Part shown: one piece after another, positions 12,978-13,505 of the stretch
How the letters are laid out: every line of letters starts with the position of its first letter
Numbering within the stretch: position 1 is the first letter of the stretch
Assembly (NCBI GenBank): GCA_017458025.1
Contig: JAFTGG010000027.1
Location: forward strand, 1 to 13,505
DNA from: Oscillospiraceae bacterium
GTDB lineage: Bacteria > Bacillota > Clostridia > Oscillospirales > Oscillospiraceae
Direction of reading: 5' to 3'
DNA: 13,505 nt
Program-made: the position numbers and the translations under genes
Notes under the pieces: generated by a model
Database searches by the model: none
Seen by the model: the letters and a program-made list of their open reading frames with translations, nothing else
What the model was told of the DNA's origin: nothing

Positions 12978-13505
12978 ATGGATAGGCTCAACAGCATGGT
13001 GAAAGTGGACGCCAGAAGGATGTTCACGTCATCCCCCTTCTACGTCCTGTGCGGCGTCGCCCTCGCAATGCCCATCTTGATCCTCGTCATGACCTCTATG
13101 GCCGGCGGCGACGCGATGGCATTTACAAACACATGGCGGATCATCGGCTCCGAGGGCGGCATGGATAGGATGAACATGGACATGACCGCCATGTGCAACA
13201 TCAACCTCATGTTCTTTATGGCAGGCTTGTTTGTCTGCGCCTTCGTCGCGGAGGATTTCAAAAGCGGCTATGTAAAGAACCTGTTCACCGTCCGCGCGAA
13301 AAAGGGCGACTACGTCGCGTCCAAGACGATTGTATGCTTCATCGCCTGCGCGCTGTTTCTGATCGCGTTCTTCGTCGGGGCAGTCCTCGGCGGCGCGATT
13401 GCGGGACTGTCCTTTGAGCTGGGCGCGGCTGGCATTCAGGGGCTTGTGATGTGTATGCTGGCGAAAATTTTCCTGATGGCGGTGTTTGTCGCGATTGCGG
13501 TGCTC
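12978..13505 (+). CDS. ABC-2 type permease (module 2), 3' part outside the window
   Basis: The reading frame starts at ATG 12978 (GGAGGG 12964-12969, 8 bases upstream) and stays open for 176 codons to the window edge. It begins MDRLNSMVKVDARRMFTSSP, then a first helix (about 21-41) and an external loop with FTNTWRIIG (49-57). A second helix (about 73-91) is followed by the DFKSGYVKNLFTVRAKKGDY loop (93-112) and two further helices (about 117-143 and 153-176). The FTNTW and SGYVK..LFT..AKK..DY elements match the first permease position for position, so it is a paralog from the same duplication. Remaining helices are missing. It presumably works with the preceding ATPase. Confidence 0.88.
   Translation, partial: MDRLNSMVKVDARRMFTSSPFYVLCGVALAMPILILVMTSMAGGDAMAFTNTWRIIGSEGGMDRMNMDMTAMCNINLMFFMAGLFVCAFVAEDFKSGYVKNLFTVRAKKGDYVASKTIVCFIACALFLIAFFVGAVLGGAIAGLSFELGAAGIQGLVMCMLAKIFLMAVFVAIAVL

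Overview
The window looks like a piece of a GC-rich, anaerobic, gut-type Firmicute (Clostridia, Oscillospiraceae-like). This is inferred from high GC, strong AGGAGG ribosome binding sites, a BcrA-type ABC system, a RocR-like sigma-54 activator and dense gene packing. No RNA genes, CRISPR array or transposase were seen.

Layout. 1-128 is the 3' end of a ROK-family kinase/regulator gene. 129-258 is a hairpin-dense intergenic stretch. 250-934 (minus) is a decayed membrane sensor gene, chemoreceptor-like, with two frameshifts and an internal stop. 1090-2451 (minus) encodes sigma-54 (rpoN). 2545-4194 (minus) encodes a PAS / AAA+ / Fis-type sigma-54 activator. 4195-4560 is a divergent control region. 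4561-9290 (plus) is a three-gene operon: a BCCT transporter and two paralogous histidine ammonia-lyase-fold enzymes, closed by a strong hairpin at 9312-9349. 9410-10243 encodes an uncharacterised membrane protein whose N-terminus looks cut short. 10341-13505 is a tandem pair of ABC ATPase/permease modules of the bacitracin/lantibiotic-export type; the last permease runs off the end.

The central point is 1090-9290. The operon carries a textbook -24/-12 promoter (GG at 4480-4481, GC at 4492-4493). The two genes opposite encode the activator such promoters need and sigma-54 itself, so the segment reads as a nearly self-contained inducible catabolic module. Both lyases keep most of the HAL scaffold, but both have lost exactly the Ala-Ser-Gly tripeptide that forms the MIO electrophile in true HAL/PAL enzymes. 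They therefore should not be annotated as ordinary histidine ammonia-lyases. MIO-independent elimination is plausible for a substrate with a better leaving group, and the partner is a betaine-type (BCCT) transporter. My leading hypothesis is uptake of a histidine-type betaine (ergothioneine or hercynine), followed by trimethylamine elimination to (thio)urocanate, i.e. ergothionase-like chemistry. The two paralogs differ at several active-site positions, so they may use different substrates or only one may be catalytic.
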